Of a stretch of 64,000 nt of DNA, positions 33,971 through 43,269 are shown piece by piece (position 1 is the stretch's first letter; each line of letters opens with the position of its first letter). Location of the stretch: positions 1,616,501 to 1,680,500 of the forward strand of contig NZ_CP016534.2 in the NCBI RefSeq assembly GCF_001687565.2. The letters are read 5' to 3'. The translations under genes and the position numbers were made by a program. This DNA is from Planococcus antarcticus DSM 14505. Lineage in GTDB: Bacteria; Bacillota; Bacilli; Bacillales_A; Planococcaceae. Under the pieces are notes generated by a model. The model saw nothing but the letters and a program-made list of their open reading frames with translations, had not been told where the DNA came from and searched no databases.

Positions 33971-36456
33971 AATCACTTAATCAGTTGGCGTTCCGTTTAT
34001 TCAGAGAAAACAAATTTCTAGTCTTTACCTCGATTGCCAGTATCGCAATCGCTGTATCTCTTGTGTTGACCATGACGCTTTTTACGGTTAATGCAAAACA
34101 AACTCTTCAAGAAGACCTCCGAACGATGTACGGTGATATGGACATTGCCTTTGTCTATAGCGATGAAAATCCTGTAGAAAACGAGCAAGAATTGTTTCAA
34201 GCTGTAGCAAACCATCCTTCGACGACTGCTATTTCGCAAGCACTAGTCACACAAGCATATGTAGCACCGTTGGGTGGAGAAGTGTATGGACTGGGAATTG
34301 AGAACGATGCTATCGCTAAGAGTAGATATAAAACGACCGTAAATTTGAAGGAAGATACTGTCGCTATTACAGAAAACCTGGCGAAATCGTTAAAGCTTTC
34401 TAAGGGCGACTCTATCGAGATTGAGCAAGATGTCTTCAAAATTGCAGAAATTCTAAAGAATGCCCAAGGAACAGGAATCGCTCCTGATATGGTCATTTTT
34501 GAACTAGAACGAGCGAAACAGTTTAACCAGTCCGGTCTACCAAATTCTAAAAATGAAACCACTGCTTTAATGGTAAAAACCAAAGAAGACACCGACTTGA
34601 TTGCCATGGCCAATGAAGTTAAAAAAATCCAGCCTGACTTGCGTGTCGACATTATTGAACAAGACGAAGTAGCAAAAAGTAACTTGAATTCGCTCTCTTT
34701 ATTTATTATCATCCTTTCAATACTGATTTTGATTGTTACTTCCATTATGGTGATTTCTAATTTCGACTTATTTATTTACAAGAATAAAAACCAATTTGCG
34801 ATTATGCGCGCGCTTGGCGCTAAAACAAACCAATTGGCTAAAGTGATCCGAATTCAAAGTACAGCAATAACCGTTGTAGGTGCTCTACTGGGATTGGTGA
34901 TTTCGTATGTAGCTGATCAATTCCTTCAACCAATATTTGGGCGTTTATTTTCCGTTTCACTTTCTCAGGCACCATTTGCATGGGAAGTGGCCATTCCCGT
35001 TGTCGTCGGGTCAAGTCTGGTGATTCAATTGTTCCTCTATATTCCAGTTCTCAAATCAGCAAAGATTTTACCGTTAACTATTTTACAAGAAAATGAAGAA
35101 CTTGATTTTAAAAATAGGAAAATGCGTCGGTTAGTAGTGAAAGTGCTATGGATTGCTTCTCTTGTATCGCTGTTGTTTGGTGTTATTCTTGCTGCAAATG
35201 ATCATGCAAGAGCGATGCTGATTTTGTCGAGTGGATTCTTCCTAATGACAGGTCTTTTTATGGCCTTGCCTCTGTGGCTTACTAGCCTGTTAAATGTAGG
35301 AGTGCCAGCGTACGGAAAGTTTTTATCTAGCAATGTTCTCATTGCCATTCAGAATTTAAAGCCACAAATCAAAAAGAATAGCTTCGTTATTCTTTCGATT
35401 AGCGTGGTTATGATTATCGCAGTTTTCGGTTCGGTCATGCTGACTAATATTGAACACAATAATACCGATTATATCCAAGAGCAATTTCCTACTTCTGTAG
35501 TCATCACGAGCCGAATTCAGCAATCTGAAATCGATCCGGCTGAGTTGGCCGGAGAAATACGCGAATTAGTACCAAATGTGAAAGTTGAAACGGTCAGTAC
35601 CTTTGGTGGGGCGCATCTATTCGACAATACTAACCAGTCAATCTCTTTTGACTACACCCTAGCAGATTTAGCGACTTTAGAAAACATGGAGATTCTACCG
35701 GAATTAACCGAAGTGGAATTGGCAAAAACAGCAATCATCTCCCCCGCATTTGCACAGCAACACAAGTTAACTATTGGCGATTCCATGGATATCGGCATCT
35801 ATTCTGACGATAAGCAGCAAGCAGAGTATATAACAACCATGAGGGTCGGTGCCATTTCTTCTGCAGTTACTGAAGGAGAAGTTCTTTTTGATTGGCAAGC
35901 GAAAGCTCTAAACAATCCTTCGACCAACTTTTATAAAGCATATGTAGACTCGCTTGATGAATCAGAAGTTATCAATTCTTTTGAAAGCGTAACAAGTGTG
36001 TATCCAGAACTCGTAGTCAATACGTATGCAGCGTCATTAGAAGAAGCTTCCGCTATGTTTCTGCAACGCTGGGCCATCTTCATTTTGGTTTTGATTGTAC
36101 TGGTTGTTTCTGTGATGGCTGGAGTTTTAAATACGCTTCTTAACAACATACTCGCTAAAAGAAAAAAGTTTGCAATACTAAGGACAATCGGTGTCAAACC
36201 AACAGGAATTGTGAAAATCATTGTAACGCAAATTTCTTTTTATCTGGTGATTGGCCTTACTTTTGGTGTGCTATCTGAGCTGGTGTTTACCCTCATCGTG
36301 TCACTTATCGACTCTGGCCCGGTTGCAATGAACTTTACTTTAATCGTGGGATTAGCAGCTGCTATGTGGCTTGCTAGCTTGCTTATCTTTGTGCCCGTAG
36401 GATGGGTAATGGCAAATAAAAAAATCAGTATGGAAATTCTAAGCGATAATAAGTAA
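33967..36456 (+). CDS. FtsX-like ABC permease
   Basis: An 829-residue membrane protein. There is an N-terminal span (residues about 15-38), a large extracellular domain, then three spans (about 235-365). In the middle there are more spans, then a second extracellular domain and a last group of three spans (about 700-820). Both span groups carry FtsX landmarks: KNQFAIMRALGAKTNQLAKVI and KKFAILRTIGVKPTGIVKII. Such mechanotransmission permeases with a LolD-type ATPase move lipids, peptides or toxins from the membrane. The gene ends 39 bp before dif-like site 5, so the pair is the whole cargo of the last module. Confidence 0.83.
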   Translation: MKSLNQLAFRLFRENKFLVFTSIASIAIAVSLVLTMTLFTVNAKQTLQEDLRTMYGDMDIAFVYSDENPVENEQELFQAVANHPSTTAISQALVTQAYVAPLGGEVYGLGIENDAIAKSRYKTTVNLKEDTVAITENLAKSLKLSKGDSIEIEQDVFKIAEILKNAQGTGIAPDMVIFELERAKQFNQSGLPNSKNETTALMVKTKEDTDLIAMANEVKKIQPDLRVDIIEQDEVAKSNLNSLSLFIIILSILILIVTSIMVISNFDLFIYKNKNQFAIMRALGAKTNQLAKVIRIQSTAITVVGALLGLVISYVADQFLQPIFGRLFSVSLSQAPFAWEVAIPVVVGSSLVIQLFLYIPVLKSAKILPLTILQENEELDFKNRKMRRLVVKVLWIASLVSLLFGVILAANDHARAMLILSSGFFLMTGLFMALPLWLTSLLNVGVPAYGKFLSSNVLIAIQNLKPQIKKNSFVILSISVVMIIAVFGSVMLTNIEHNNTDYIQEQFPTSVVITSRIQQSEIDPAELAGEIRELVPNVKVETVSTFGGAHLFDNTNQSISFDYTLADLATLENMEILPELTEVELAKTAIISPAFAQQHKLTIGDSMDIGIYSDDKQQAEYITTMRVGAISSAVTEGEVLFDWQAKALNNPSTNFYKAYVDSLDESEVINSFESVTSVYPELVVNTYAASLEEASAMFLQRWAIFILVLIVLVVSVMAGVLNTLLNNILAKRKKFAILRTIGVKPTGIVKIIVTQISFYLVIGLTFGVLSELVFTLIVSLIDSGPVAMNFTLIVGLAAAMWLASLLIFVPVGWVMANKKISMEILSDNK

Positions 36457-36495
36457 ATAGAAGAGAATTTGATAATGCGAACATGTTTATAATTG

Positions 36496-36523
36496 AGTTT
36501 ATATATGAGAGATTATCGGAATT
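36496..36523. other. dif-like XerC/XerD site 5
   Basis: The arm AGTTTATATAT, centre GAGAGA and arm TTATCGGAATT. It is the right-most copy, with more mismatches than site 3. To its right begins conserved Bacillales gene order (ispH on). To its left a stretch AATAGAAGAGAATT is shared with the flank of site 3. Confidence 0.62.
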
Positions 36524-36878
36524 TTAAAATAAATAGGGATGTAATTCGAGAAACCTGGTTGCCTCTTTATAATGGCTACTGGTTTTTTGGATTTCTAGGC
36601 AAAATAAACACCTAAACCAGTGCAACCTATCTTTAAAATCGACTAATGCGTAGTGCAAAATATTAGAATGAAAATAATTCATGATCACAAATATCATTTC
36701 TTTTTAGTTTTTTGACAGTTATAGAACCCTACGTTATTTTGACAAAAAAGCTTAGACACATATTTTATAATCACTTATTAAGAGCTAACCTAGCTATTTG
36801 ATAGCACAGAAAGACTAAAACATACGAAGCGACTTATAAAAGAGCATTTACTTAATTCGATAATGTGGAACACAAAGA
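36524..36878. other. Intergenic DNA at the accessory/core border
   Basis: About 355 bp without a gene. It contains an imperfect hairpin with T-run near 36553-36588 (AACC..GCC against GGC..GGTT, then six T) which may act as a terminator for the ABC operon. Confidence 0.4.
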
Positions 36879-36927
36879 AAAAGCCGCCATTAAAAGTTAG
36901 CGAACTAACTTTTAATGACAGCTTTTT
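36879..36927. terminator. Bidirectional terminator after ispH
   Basis: CATTAAAAGTTAG / CTAACTTTTAATG with loop CGAA, flanked by AAGC and GCTTTTTTT. It closes ispH on the minus strand and can stop readthrough from the left. Confidence 0.85.
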
Positions 36928-37908
36928 TTATTCTCCTACCGGATAAGGCTCAATACGATCCGATGGTTTCGGATGTTTGATTTTCGGTAAGATTTTATTC
37001 AATGGAACAGAACGAGTCAATTCAAATGTGCTTGGATCTGCTGGGTCATAAAGATCCAAGAATTTCATCACTTCTTTAACGATTGGCGTCGGTGTAGAAG
37101 CGCCTGCCGTAATACCTACAGTTTCAACGCCTTCTAGCCACTCCAATTTCAACTCTGACAAATCGGATATGCGGTATGCAGGAGTACCGGCGATGTCTTG
37201 AGACACTTGCGCCAGACGATTTGAGTTATTGCTCATCGGGTCCCCAATGACGATCAATAAATCAGTTTCACCGGCCTGCTGTGCTACTGCTTCCTGACGT
37301 ACTTGAGTAGCCAAGCAAATTTCCTTGTGGACTTCGGAATGTGGAAATTTCTCTTTCAAACGTTCCATCATGTCCACGACATCCCATTGGCTCATCGTAG
37401 TTTGGTTGGTGACAATAATTTTTTCAGAGTCAAGTTCCAAACGATTAACATCGTCTACGCTTTCTACCAAATGGACCATGTCGGGCGCAACGCCGATTGC
37501 ACCTTCGGGTTCAGGATGGCCACTTTTTCCGATATAAACGATCTGATAACCATCCGCAGTTTTCTCGCGAATCAAGTCATGGGTCACGGTGACATCAGGA
37601 CATGTAGCATCGATTGAAACGAGACCTTTGCGCCTTGCCAACTCGCGGACTTGAGGTGAGACACCGTGGGCCGTGAAAATAACGGTACCAGTTTCCACTT
37701 TTTCTAAAATTTCGAGACGGTTAGTACCGTCCAATGTAATGATGCCGTCTGCCTCGAATGCATCTGTTACGTGTTTATTGTGGACAATCATTCCTAGTAT
37801 ATAAATGGGACGTGGCAAACTTTCGTCCATCGCAGCATTTTTTGCGATGACCATGGCATCCACTACTCCGTAGCAATATCCTCTTGGCGATATTTTCATA
37901 ACCTTCAT
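36928..37908 (-). CDS. ispH: 4-hydroxy-3-methylbut-2-enyl diphosphate reductase
   Basis: Last enzyme of the MEP isoprenoid pathway; it makes IPP and DMAPP with a [4Fe-4S] cluster. The N-terminus [20 protein letters not shown] holds the first cluster cysteine. The second is in IDATCPDV and the third in HKEICLATQ. The conserved HGV loop is [13 protein letters not shown] 37908 is chosen by agreement with the B. subtilis protein; the open frame reaches 37935. The length of about 326 residues is normal. ispG, which makes its substrate, is encoded at 43270. Confidence 0.93.
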   Translation of the reverse strand: MKVMKISPRGYCYGVVDAMVIAKNAAMDESLPRPIYILGMIVHNKHVTDAFEADGIITLDGTNRLEILEKVETGTVIFTAHGVSPQVRELARRKGLVSIDATCPDVTVTHDLIREKTADGYQIVYIGKSGHPEPEGAIGVAPDMVHLVESVDDVNRLELDSEKIIVTNQTTMSQWDVVDMMERLKEKFPHSEVHKEICLATQVRQEAVAQQAGETDLLIVIGDPMSNNSNRLAQVSQDIAGTPAYRISDLSELKLEWLEGVETVGITAGASTPTPIVKEVMKFLDLYDPADPSTFELTRSVPLNKILPKIKHPKPSDRIEPYPVGE

Positions 37909-37999
37909 CAAGTACCGCGCTCCTTTCAAAATCATACATTCATTATAACGGAGACGGCACAGCTTTACAAAAGTTGCATCGCGTAAAGGGGCTATTTTA

Positions 38000-38008
38000 T
38001 GCTATAAT
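38000..38008 (+). promoter_or_regulatory. Extended -10 promoter of cshB
   Basis: TGCTATAAT is a perfect extended -10 element 31 bp before the start codon. No well-spaced -35 element is seen, as is common with extended -10 promoters. Confidence 0.55.
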
Positions 38009-38038
38009 GTCTAGAGCGTAAGGAGGGAATTTAATCCC

Positions 38039-39331
38039 ATGACAAAATTCAACGAATATCCATTTAAACCCTTCCTATTGGAAGCGGTAGAAAAACTCGG
38101 GTTTATAGAACCGACACCAATCCAAAAGGAAATGATGCCCCATATATTGAAAGGCTCAAGTGCCATTGGCCAATCCCATACAGGGACTGGAAAAACACAT
38201 AGTTTCATAATCCCGATTGTTGAACGCATCGACGTTAGCAAACAAGAAGTGCAGGCGGTAATCGCAGCACCGACGCGTGAACTTGGAACACAGATTTATA
38301 ATGAGTTGCAAAAACTGGTTGTTGGATCTGGCATTGAAGTGAAATCGTTTATCGGTGGAACAGACAAGCAGCGTTCAATCAATAAATTGAAAACACAGCC
38401 GCATATCGTAATCGGGACACCGGGTCGTTTAAGAGACCTTGTTAAAGAAAATGCTTTATTGGTACACACAGGGAAAATTCTTGTGGTAGATGAAGCTGAT
38501 TTGGCTTTCGACTTAGGTTTTATTGAAGAAATCGACCAAGTAGCTGGCAAAATGCAAGACAAATTGGAGATGTATGTCTTTTCAGCGACTATTCCTGAAA
38601 AATTAAAACCTTTCCTGAAAAAGTACATGGAATCACCAGTGCATGTGAAAATCGGGGATAAACGCCCAACTGCAGATGGCCTGGACTTTTACCTTGTACC
38701 AGTCCGCAGTAAAAAGAAAATGGAGCGCCTGCAGGATGTTATGAAAGTCATCAATCCCTATTTGGCAATTATTTTCGTCAATACCCGCACGAATGCCGAT
38801 TATGTCGCTGACCAATTGGCGAAAGAAGGCATTCGAGTCGGTCGTGTGCATGGCGACTTGGCTCCGCGTGAACGCGTCAAAATGATGCGTCAAATCCGTG
38901 ACCTGGAATATCAATACATCGTAGCGACAGATCTTGCTGCACGAGGCATTGATATCCAAGGAGTCAGCCACGTTATCAACTATGAATTGCCTGAAGACCT
39001 AGAATTCTTTATTCACCGTGTTGGTCGTACAGCTCGCGCAGGAATGAAGGGGCTAGCTATTACACTATTCAAGCCAGAAGAAGACGATGCCATTGTCCGT
39101 ATTGAAAAAATGGGCATTCCTTTCCAGCAAAAGGATATCATTAAAGGCGAATTCGTTGATTTGAAAGAGCGTCATAGCCGGACGACGCGCACGAAAAAAG
39201 CAAACGAAATAGACGCTAAAGCGAAAACGATGGTTCACAAGCCGAAAAAGGTAAGACCTATGTACAAAAAGAAAATGAAGTGGAAAATGGATGAAATCAA
39301 AAAAGCGGAACGACGCAAAAATCGCAAATAG
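38039..39331 (+). CDS. cshB: DEAD-box RNA helicase
   Basis: A 430-residue ATP-dependent RNA helicase, homologous to CshB (YqfR). Motifs occur in order: Q motif FIEPTPIQKEMMP, I SHTGTGKTHS, Ia APTREL, Ib TPGRL, II VDEADL, III SATI, IV IFVNTR, V ATDLAARGID and VI HRVGRTARAG. Motif II is DEAD. The basic C-terminal tail (KPKKVRPMYKKKMKWKMDEIKKAERRKNRK region) probably binds RNA. The family acts in ribosome assembly and cold adaptation. nfo follows by 15 bp, as in B. subtilis. Confidence 0.92.
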   Translation: MTKFNEYPFKPFLLEAVEKLGFIEPTPIQKEMMPHILKGSSAIGQSHTGTGKTHSFIIPIVERIDVSKQEVQAVIAAPTRELGTQIYNELQKLVVGSGIEVKSFIGGTDKQRSINKLKTQPHIVIGTPGRLRDLVKENALLVHTGKILVVDEADLAFDLGFIEEIDQVAGKMQDKLEMYVFSATIPEKLKPFLKKYMESPVHVKIGDKRPTADGLDFYLVPVRSKKKMERLQDVMKVINPYLAIIFVNTRTNADYVADQLAKEGIRVGRVHGDLAPRERVKMMRQIRDLEYQYIVATDLAARGIDIQGVSHVINYELPEDLEFFIHRVGRTARAGMKGLAITLFKPEEDDAIVRIEKMGIPFQQKDIIKGEFVDLKERHSRTTRTKKANEIDAKAKTMVHKPKKVRPMYKKKMKWKMDEIKKAERRKNRK

Positions 39332-39346
39332 TAAGGAGATAGTTTC

Positions 39347-40240
39347 ATGTTATTAGGATCTCACGTATCAATGAGCGGCAAAAAAATGCTGCTTGCAGCA
39401 AGTGAAGAAGCCGCTTCCTACGGAGCGTCGACTTTCATGATCTATACCGGTGCACCTCAGAACACGCGCCGTAAACCGATTGAAGAGCTAAATATTGAGG
39501 CGGGATTTGCCCATATGGCGGCCAATAATTTAACAAATATTGTCGTCCATGCACCGTATATCATCAATTTAGGCAATACCCAAAAGCCTGAAACCTTCGA
39601 ACTGGGCGTTGAATTTCTTCAAAAAGAAATTGAGCGGACAGCTGCTCTTGGAGCGAGGCAAATCGTTTTGCATCCTGGCGCTCATGTTGGAGCCGGAACA
39701 GATGCTGGAATTGCTAAAATCATCGAAGGCTTGAACGAAGTCTTGACACAGGATTATCCGGTCAACATCGCACTTGAGACCATGGCCGGAAAAGGTACGG
39801 AATGTGGACGCAGTTTTGAAGAAATCGCCGCGATCATCAACGGCGTTACTCATAACAAGCGTTTGTCCGTTTGCTTTGACACGTGCCACACGCATGATGC
39901 AGGCTACAACATCAAAGAAGATTTCGATGGAGTACTAGAGGAGTTCGATCGTATTGTTGGCATAGATCGCCTGCAAGTGCTGCACATCAACGACAGCAAA
40001 AATGTTCGCGGGGCGGGCAAAGATCGCCACGAAAACATTGGCTTTGGTGAAATCGGTTTTGATGCTTTGAATGGGATCGTTCATCATCCGGATCTTATGC
40101 ACGTACCGAAAATTCTCGAAACGCCTTATGTCGGACTAGATGCCAAAAACAAAAAACCGCCTTACGCATTTGAAATTGAAATGTTTAAAGCGGGGATCTT
40201 TTCTCCAGGTGCTATTGAAGAATTGAAATCTCCTTTATAA
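39347..40240 (+). CDS. nfo: Endonuclease IV
   Basis: A 297-residue AP endonuclease for base-excision repair, a TIM barrel with three metals. Signatures are [27 protein letters not shown] and [26 protein letters not shown]. The N-terminus [17 protein letters not shown] and the segment [12 protein letters not shown] contribute metal ligands. The ribosome binding site is taaggagatag. It is the last gene of the cshB-nfo unit, followed by a terminator. Confidence 0.94.
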   Translation: MLLGSHVSMSGKKMLLAASEEAASYGASTFMIYTGAPQNTRRKPIEELNIEAGFAHMAANNLTNIVVHAPYIINLGNTQKPETFELGVEFLQKEIERTAALGARQIVLHPGAHVGAGTDAGIAKIIEGLNEVLTQDYPVNIALETMAGKGTECGRSFEEIAAIINGVTHNKRLSVCFDTCHTHDAGYNIKEDFDGVLEEFDRIVGIDRLQVLHINDSKNVRGAGKDRHENIGFGEIGFDALNGIVHHPDLMHVPKILETPYVGLDAKNKKPPYAFEIEMFKAGIFSPGAIEELKSPL

Positions 40241-40252
40241 ATTCAAAAAGCT

Positions 40253-40300
40253 AAAGCTGAAGACAAACCCGATTTTTACGGGACTGTCTTCAGCTTTTTA
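40253..40300 (+). terminator. Terminator after nfo
   Basis: AAAGCTGAAGACA pairs with TGTCTTCAGCTTT and an inner CCCG / CGGG, followed by T residues. Confidence 0.82.
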
Positions 40301-40555
40301 TGATTTTCATTAGTCATAAAAAGGGAAGGTTCGGAGCAAATCAGCAAAGTCCTTTAAAGAAACGTCATAGTGAAAACATAAAAAAACACTCAGTCTTAAG
40401 CTACATGAACGTTATCCTATAGACTCCGAATTAGTGTGATTTCTGGTATATTACAAGCAGGATACTATCTAAAAGTAAGAGCATAATCTGTCGCAAAGTT
40501 ATTTAAGCCCAATCTATTTACATTATCGATGAACTCTACTATACTTTTGTAATGT

Positions 40556-40576
40556 AAATCGTAATCATTATTAATT
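40556..40576. promoter_or_regulatory. Zur box upstream of znuC
   Basis: AAATCGTAAT-C-ATTATTAATT has a perfect left Zur half-site and 5 of 7 matches on the right. It lies 18 bp before znuC. It shares AAATCGTAAT exactly with the two boxes in the cnt operon. Confidence 0.75.
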
Positions 40577-40593
40577 AGAAACGAGGCGACATA

Positions 40594-41361
40594 ATGGTTA
40601 CGCCATTAATTGACATTAAAGAAATTAGTTTTGAATATGAACAAACAAAAGCGCTCCATAACATTTCCATGAAAGTAGAGGAAGGTGATTTTCTGGCGAT
40701 TTTGGGTCCGAACGGTTCCGGGAAATCAACTTTACTGAAAATTATGCTGGGGCTCATGAAGCCCAGCAAAGGAACAATAGAGCTTTTTGGTGTAGATGCG
40801 AAAAATTTTAAGAACCGTGAATGGATCGGCTATGTATCCCAAAAATCCAATTCATTTAATGTCGGCTTTCCAGCGACCGTAAAAGAAGTTGTAGCAGGTG
40901 GCCTAGCCAAGAAAACTGGATTGTTCCACCGTTTGCCAAAATCCACTCACCAACAAGTGACAGAAGCGCTAGAAGCGGTCGGCATGCAAGATTTTATTGG
41001 TCGAAGCGTCAGCGAGCTGTCAGGTGGTCAACAGCAGCGGATTTTCATCGCTCGAGCTTTGATAGCAAAGCCGAAGATCTTGATTCTTGATGAACCGACT
41101 GTCGGTATTGACCATCAGAATGTCCAAGCCTTTTATGACATGCTTGCTTTGCTGAATCGCGAAAAGAAAATCACGCTGGTTCTGGTGACGCATGATGTCG
41201 ATACGGTAACAGACCGGATTACGCACGTAGCCTGTTTAAACCAGACCATTCATTTCCACGGATTTAAAGAACAGCTTCACACAATGAGCGATGAGCAGCG
41301 TGAAGCATGGTACGGTCATTCTGTCCGAAAAATTCACCATATCGGAGGAAGCCATGCATGA
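40594..41361 (+). CDS. znuC: Zinc ABC importer ATPase
   Basis: A 255-residue ATPase. Walker A is GPNGSGKST, the signature LSGGQQQR, Walker B ILILDEPTVGID and the switch VTHDVDTV. It ends with a His-containing tail (HSVRKIHHIGGSHA), as in zinc transporters. It forms an operon with the permease and Zur by 4-bp ATGA overlaps. A zinc-binding lipoprotein (ZnuA/AdcA) is not in the window and must be encoded elsewhere. Confidence 0.88.
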   Translation: MVTPLIDIKEISFEYEQTKALHNISMKVEEGDFLAILGPNGSGKSTLLKIMLGLMKPSKGTIELFGVDAKNFKNREWIGYVSQKSNSFNVGFPATVKEVVAGGLAKKTGLFHRLPKSTHQQVTEALEAVGMQDFIGRSVSELSGGQQQRIFIARALIAKPKILILDEPTVGIDHQNVQAFYDMLALLNREKKITLVLVTHDVDTVTDRITHVACLNQTIHFHGFKEQLHTMSDEQREAWYGHSVRKIHHIGGSHA

Positions 41362-42212
41362 TTCAAGCTATATTGTCTTATGAATTTTTACAGAACGCTT
41401 TTGCAGCCGGTTTGATCATTGGAGTCATCGCGCCTCTTCTCGGCGTGTTTATCGTTGTCCGCAGGCTCTCCTTGATTGCAGATGCTTTAAGCCATGTGAC
41501 ACTTGCAGGAATCGCGGGGAGCCTTTATTTGAGCCAGAGTGTCGCTTCATTGGCGCTGTTGAACCCTTTGTTTCTCGGAATTGCGGCGTCAGTTGCCGGT
41601 TCGGTGCTGATTGAACGCTTGAGAAGCCTATACAAGCATTACGAGGAATTGGCCATTCCGATCATTTTGTCGGCAGGTATCGGCTTTGGCGCTATTTTCA
41701 TTTCCTTGGCGCAAGGCTTCTCCAATGACTTGTTCGGCTATTTGTTTGGATCGGTTTCTGCAGTCAGTAGGGAAGATTTGCTGATTGTTGCAGGAATCGC
41801 AATTGTTGTGCTGGCATTCATCTATTTCTTTTTCAAGGAATTATTTGTTCTGTCTTTTGATGACGAGTATGCCAGAGCTTCCGGGTTACCCGCTAAATGG
41901 ATTCATTTCATGTTCATGATCGTCACGGCATTGGTCATTGCCGGATCTATGCGTATCGTTGGTATTTTGCTGGTGTCGTCATTGATGACGATTCCAGTTG
42001 CAACCGCTATGAGGGTAACGAAAAGCTTTAAGCAAACCATTGTTCTGTCCATCGTTTTTGGTGAAGTTTCCGTCATCACTGGCCTTGTTACTGCTTTTTA
42101 TTTTGATTTGGCACCGGGTGGTACAATCGTAGTTACGTCCATTTTCCTGTTACTCTTGGTCATCTCTTATAAAAAGATCATGGTTTCACTTAAAAAAGGA
42201 GCGATCGCATGA
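41358..42212 (+). CDS. znuB: Zinc ABC importer permease
   Basis: A permease of about 284 residues of the ABC-3 family, with about eight spans. The start MIQAILSYEFLQNAFAAGLIIG is typical. Landmarks are VVRRLSLIADALSHVTLAGIA and, near the C-terminus, VGILLVSSLMTIPVATAMRVTKSFKQ. ATG 41358 overlaps the znuC stop; the open frame reaches back to 41307 inside znuC. It overlaps zur by ATGA. Confidence 0.88.
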   Translation: MIQAILSYEFLQNAFAAGLIIGVIAPLLGVFIVVRRLSLIADALSHVTLAGIAGSLYLSQSVASLALLNPLFLGIAASVAGSVLIERLRSLYKHYEELAIPIILSAGIGFGAIFISLAQGFSNDLFGYLFGSVSAVSREDLLIVAGIAIVVLAFIYFFFKELFVLSFDDEYARASGLPAKWIHFMFMIVTALVIAGSMRIVGILLVSSLMTIPVATAMRVTKSFKQTIVLSIVFGEVSVITGLVTAFYFDLAPGGTIVVTSIFLLLLVISYKKIMVSLKKGAIA

Positions 42213-42619
42213 ATTTAACCAATGCATGGAATATCCTGAAAGACAAAGGTTATAAAGAAACTTCAAAACGCAATCAGATTTTGGAGTTGTTTTCCAATGA
42301 CGACCGCTATTTGACGGCACGGGATTTACTAGATGTTATGCAGAAAGAATACCCTAGCATGAGCTATGACACGGTGTATCGGAATCTGGCGACTTTCGTA
42401 TCTCTGGGTATTTTGGAGGAAACGGAATTGTCGGGTGAGCGCCATTTCCGTATGCAATGCGAAAGCGATCACCATCATCATCATTTCATTTGCATGGACT
42501 GCGGCAAAATAAAAGAAATTCCGGTCTGTCCCATGGATATGTTGGGAGCTGCTTTACCAGCATACGAGATCGCCAACCATAAATTCGAGATCTATGGAAA
42601 ATGTCCAGAATGCAAATAA
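42209..42619 (+). CDS. zur: Zinc uptake regulator (Fur family)
   Basis: A 136-residue Fur-family repressor. The N-terminal winged helix includes YLTARDLLDVMQKEYPSMSYDTVYRNLATF. The dimer domain has the metal site ESDHHHHHFICMDCGKIKEIPVCP and a second C-x-x-C near the C-terminus (GKCPECK), the structural zinc site. The operon with zinc importer genes and the Zur box upstream mark it as Zur rather than Fur or PerR. It is the likely regulator of the cnt metallophore genes 30 kb to the left. Confidence 0.9.
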   Translation: MNLTNAWNILKDKGYKETSKRNQILELFSNDDRYLTARDLLDVMQKEYPSMSYDTVYRNLATFVSLGILEETELSGERHFRMQCESDHHHHHFICMDCGKIKEIPVCPMDMLGAALPAYEIANHKFEIYGKCPECK

Positions 42620-42655
42620 AAGCGAGAGTGGATTTTTCCACTCTCGCTTTTATGC
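42617..42655. terminator. Bidirectional terminator zur / yqfW
   Basis: AAAAGCGAGAGTGG / CCACTCTCGCTTTT with a 6-nt loop. Placed between convergent genes, it serves both strands. Confidence 0.88.
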
Positions 42656-42666
42656 GTTTTGAACGG

Positions 42667-43257
42667 TTATTTGCCGCTCAATGTCTTTTGGATGCTGAAT
42701 TCATTCTTTACCCATTCGTTCGCTTCTAGCCAATCATAGACTCGGATGACTTTGTTGGGAATCGGCTGACGATTGTAAGGGGTATCGAACAGTAAAACAG
42801 GTATGTCCAACTCTTCAGCAATTTCCACGGCATTATCGTGTTTATCTTCGAAGAACAGATGGACATTATGGCGCTTCGCTGTTTCGATTTTCTTGTGCGA
42901 ACCGATCAGTTCGATGTGGTCATAGGCGATGGCATGTTCCGCAAACCAATCAAATGTGACGTCACGGACATTATCGCCTCTAGCGGAAATGTAATACAGT
43001 TCGTATTGGTCTTTCCAGTTGTTCAAGATCTTCTTAGCATTTTCAGAAACAGGAGAAGCCGCATAAATCCGCGGCTCGGAATCCCGGAACCAGGAATAAA
43101 ATTCACTCTGCGTCAAATGGGGAAGAGCAGCAGTTAAATCGTATTCCTTAATATCATCTAGTGTCAATTCGCTGTTGAATTTTTCATTAATGTGAGGAAT
43201 CAGTGATGTCGGAGAAGTCACTGTTCCATCGATATCTATTCCAAAACGGTATCTCAT
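42667..43257 (-). CDS. yqfW: HAD-superfamily nucleotidase-like protein (YqfW)
   Basis: A 196-residue HAD phosphatase of the 5'(3')-nucleotidase type. The nucleophile motif is GIDIDGTVTSP (D-x-D-G-T). Motif II is in YYISARGD, and motif III/IV around FFEDKHDNAVEIAEE carries the Mg ligands. Synteny with B. subtilis yqfW between zur and ispG supports the name. The physiological substrate is not established. It is convergent with zur and followed on the minus strand by the terminator they share. Confidence 0.82.
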   Translation of the reverse strand: MRYRFGIDIDGTVTSPTSLIPHINEKFNSELTLDDIKEYDLTAALPHLTQSEFYSWFRDSEPRIYAASPVSENAKKILNNWKDQYELYYISARGDNVRDVTFDWFAEHAIAYDHIELIGSHKKIETAKRHNVHLFFEDKHDNAVEIAEELDIPVLLFDTPYNRQPIPNKVIRVYDWLEANEWVKNEFSIQKTLSGK

Positions 43258-43269
43258 CTGTTCACAACC

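Noticed and set aside
1327..36523. dif-like sites read as LacI-type or other repressor operators
   Set aside because: They are not palindromic in the usual sense; the two arms differ as XerC and XerD arms do, the centre varies, and they lie at module borders often downstream of genes.
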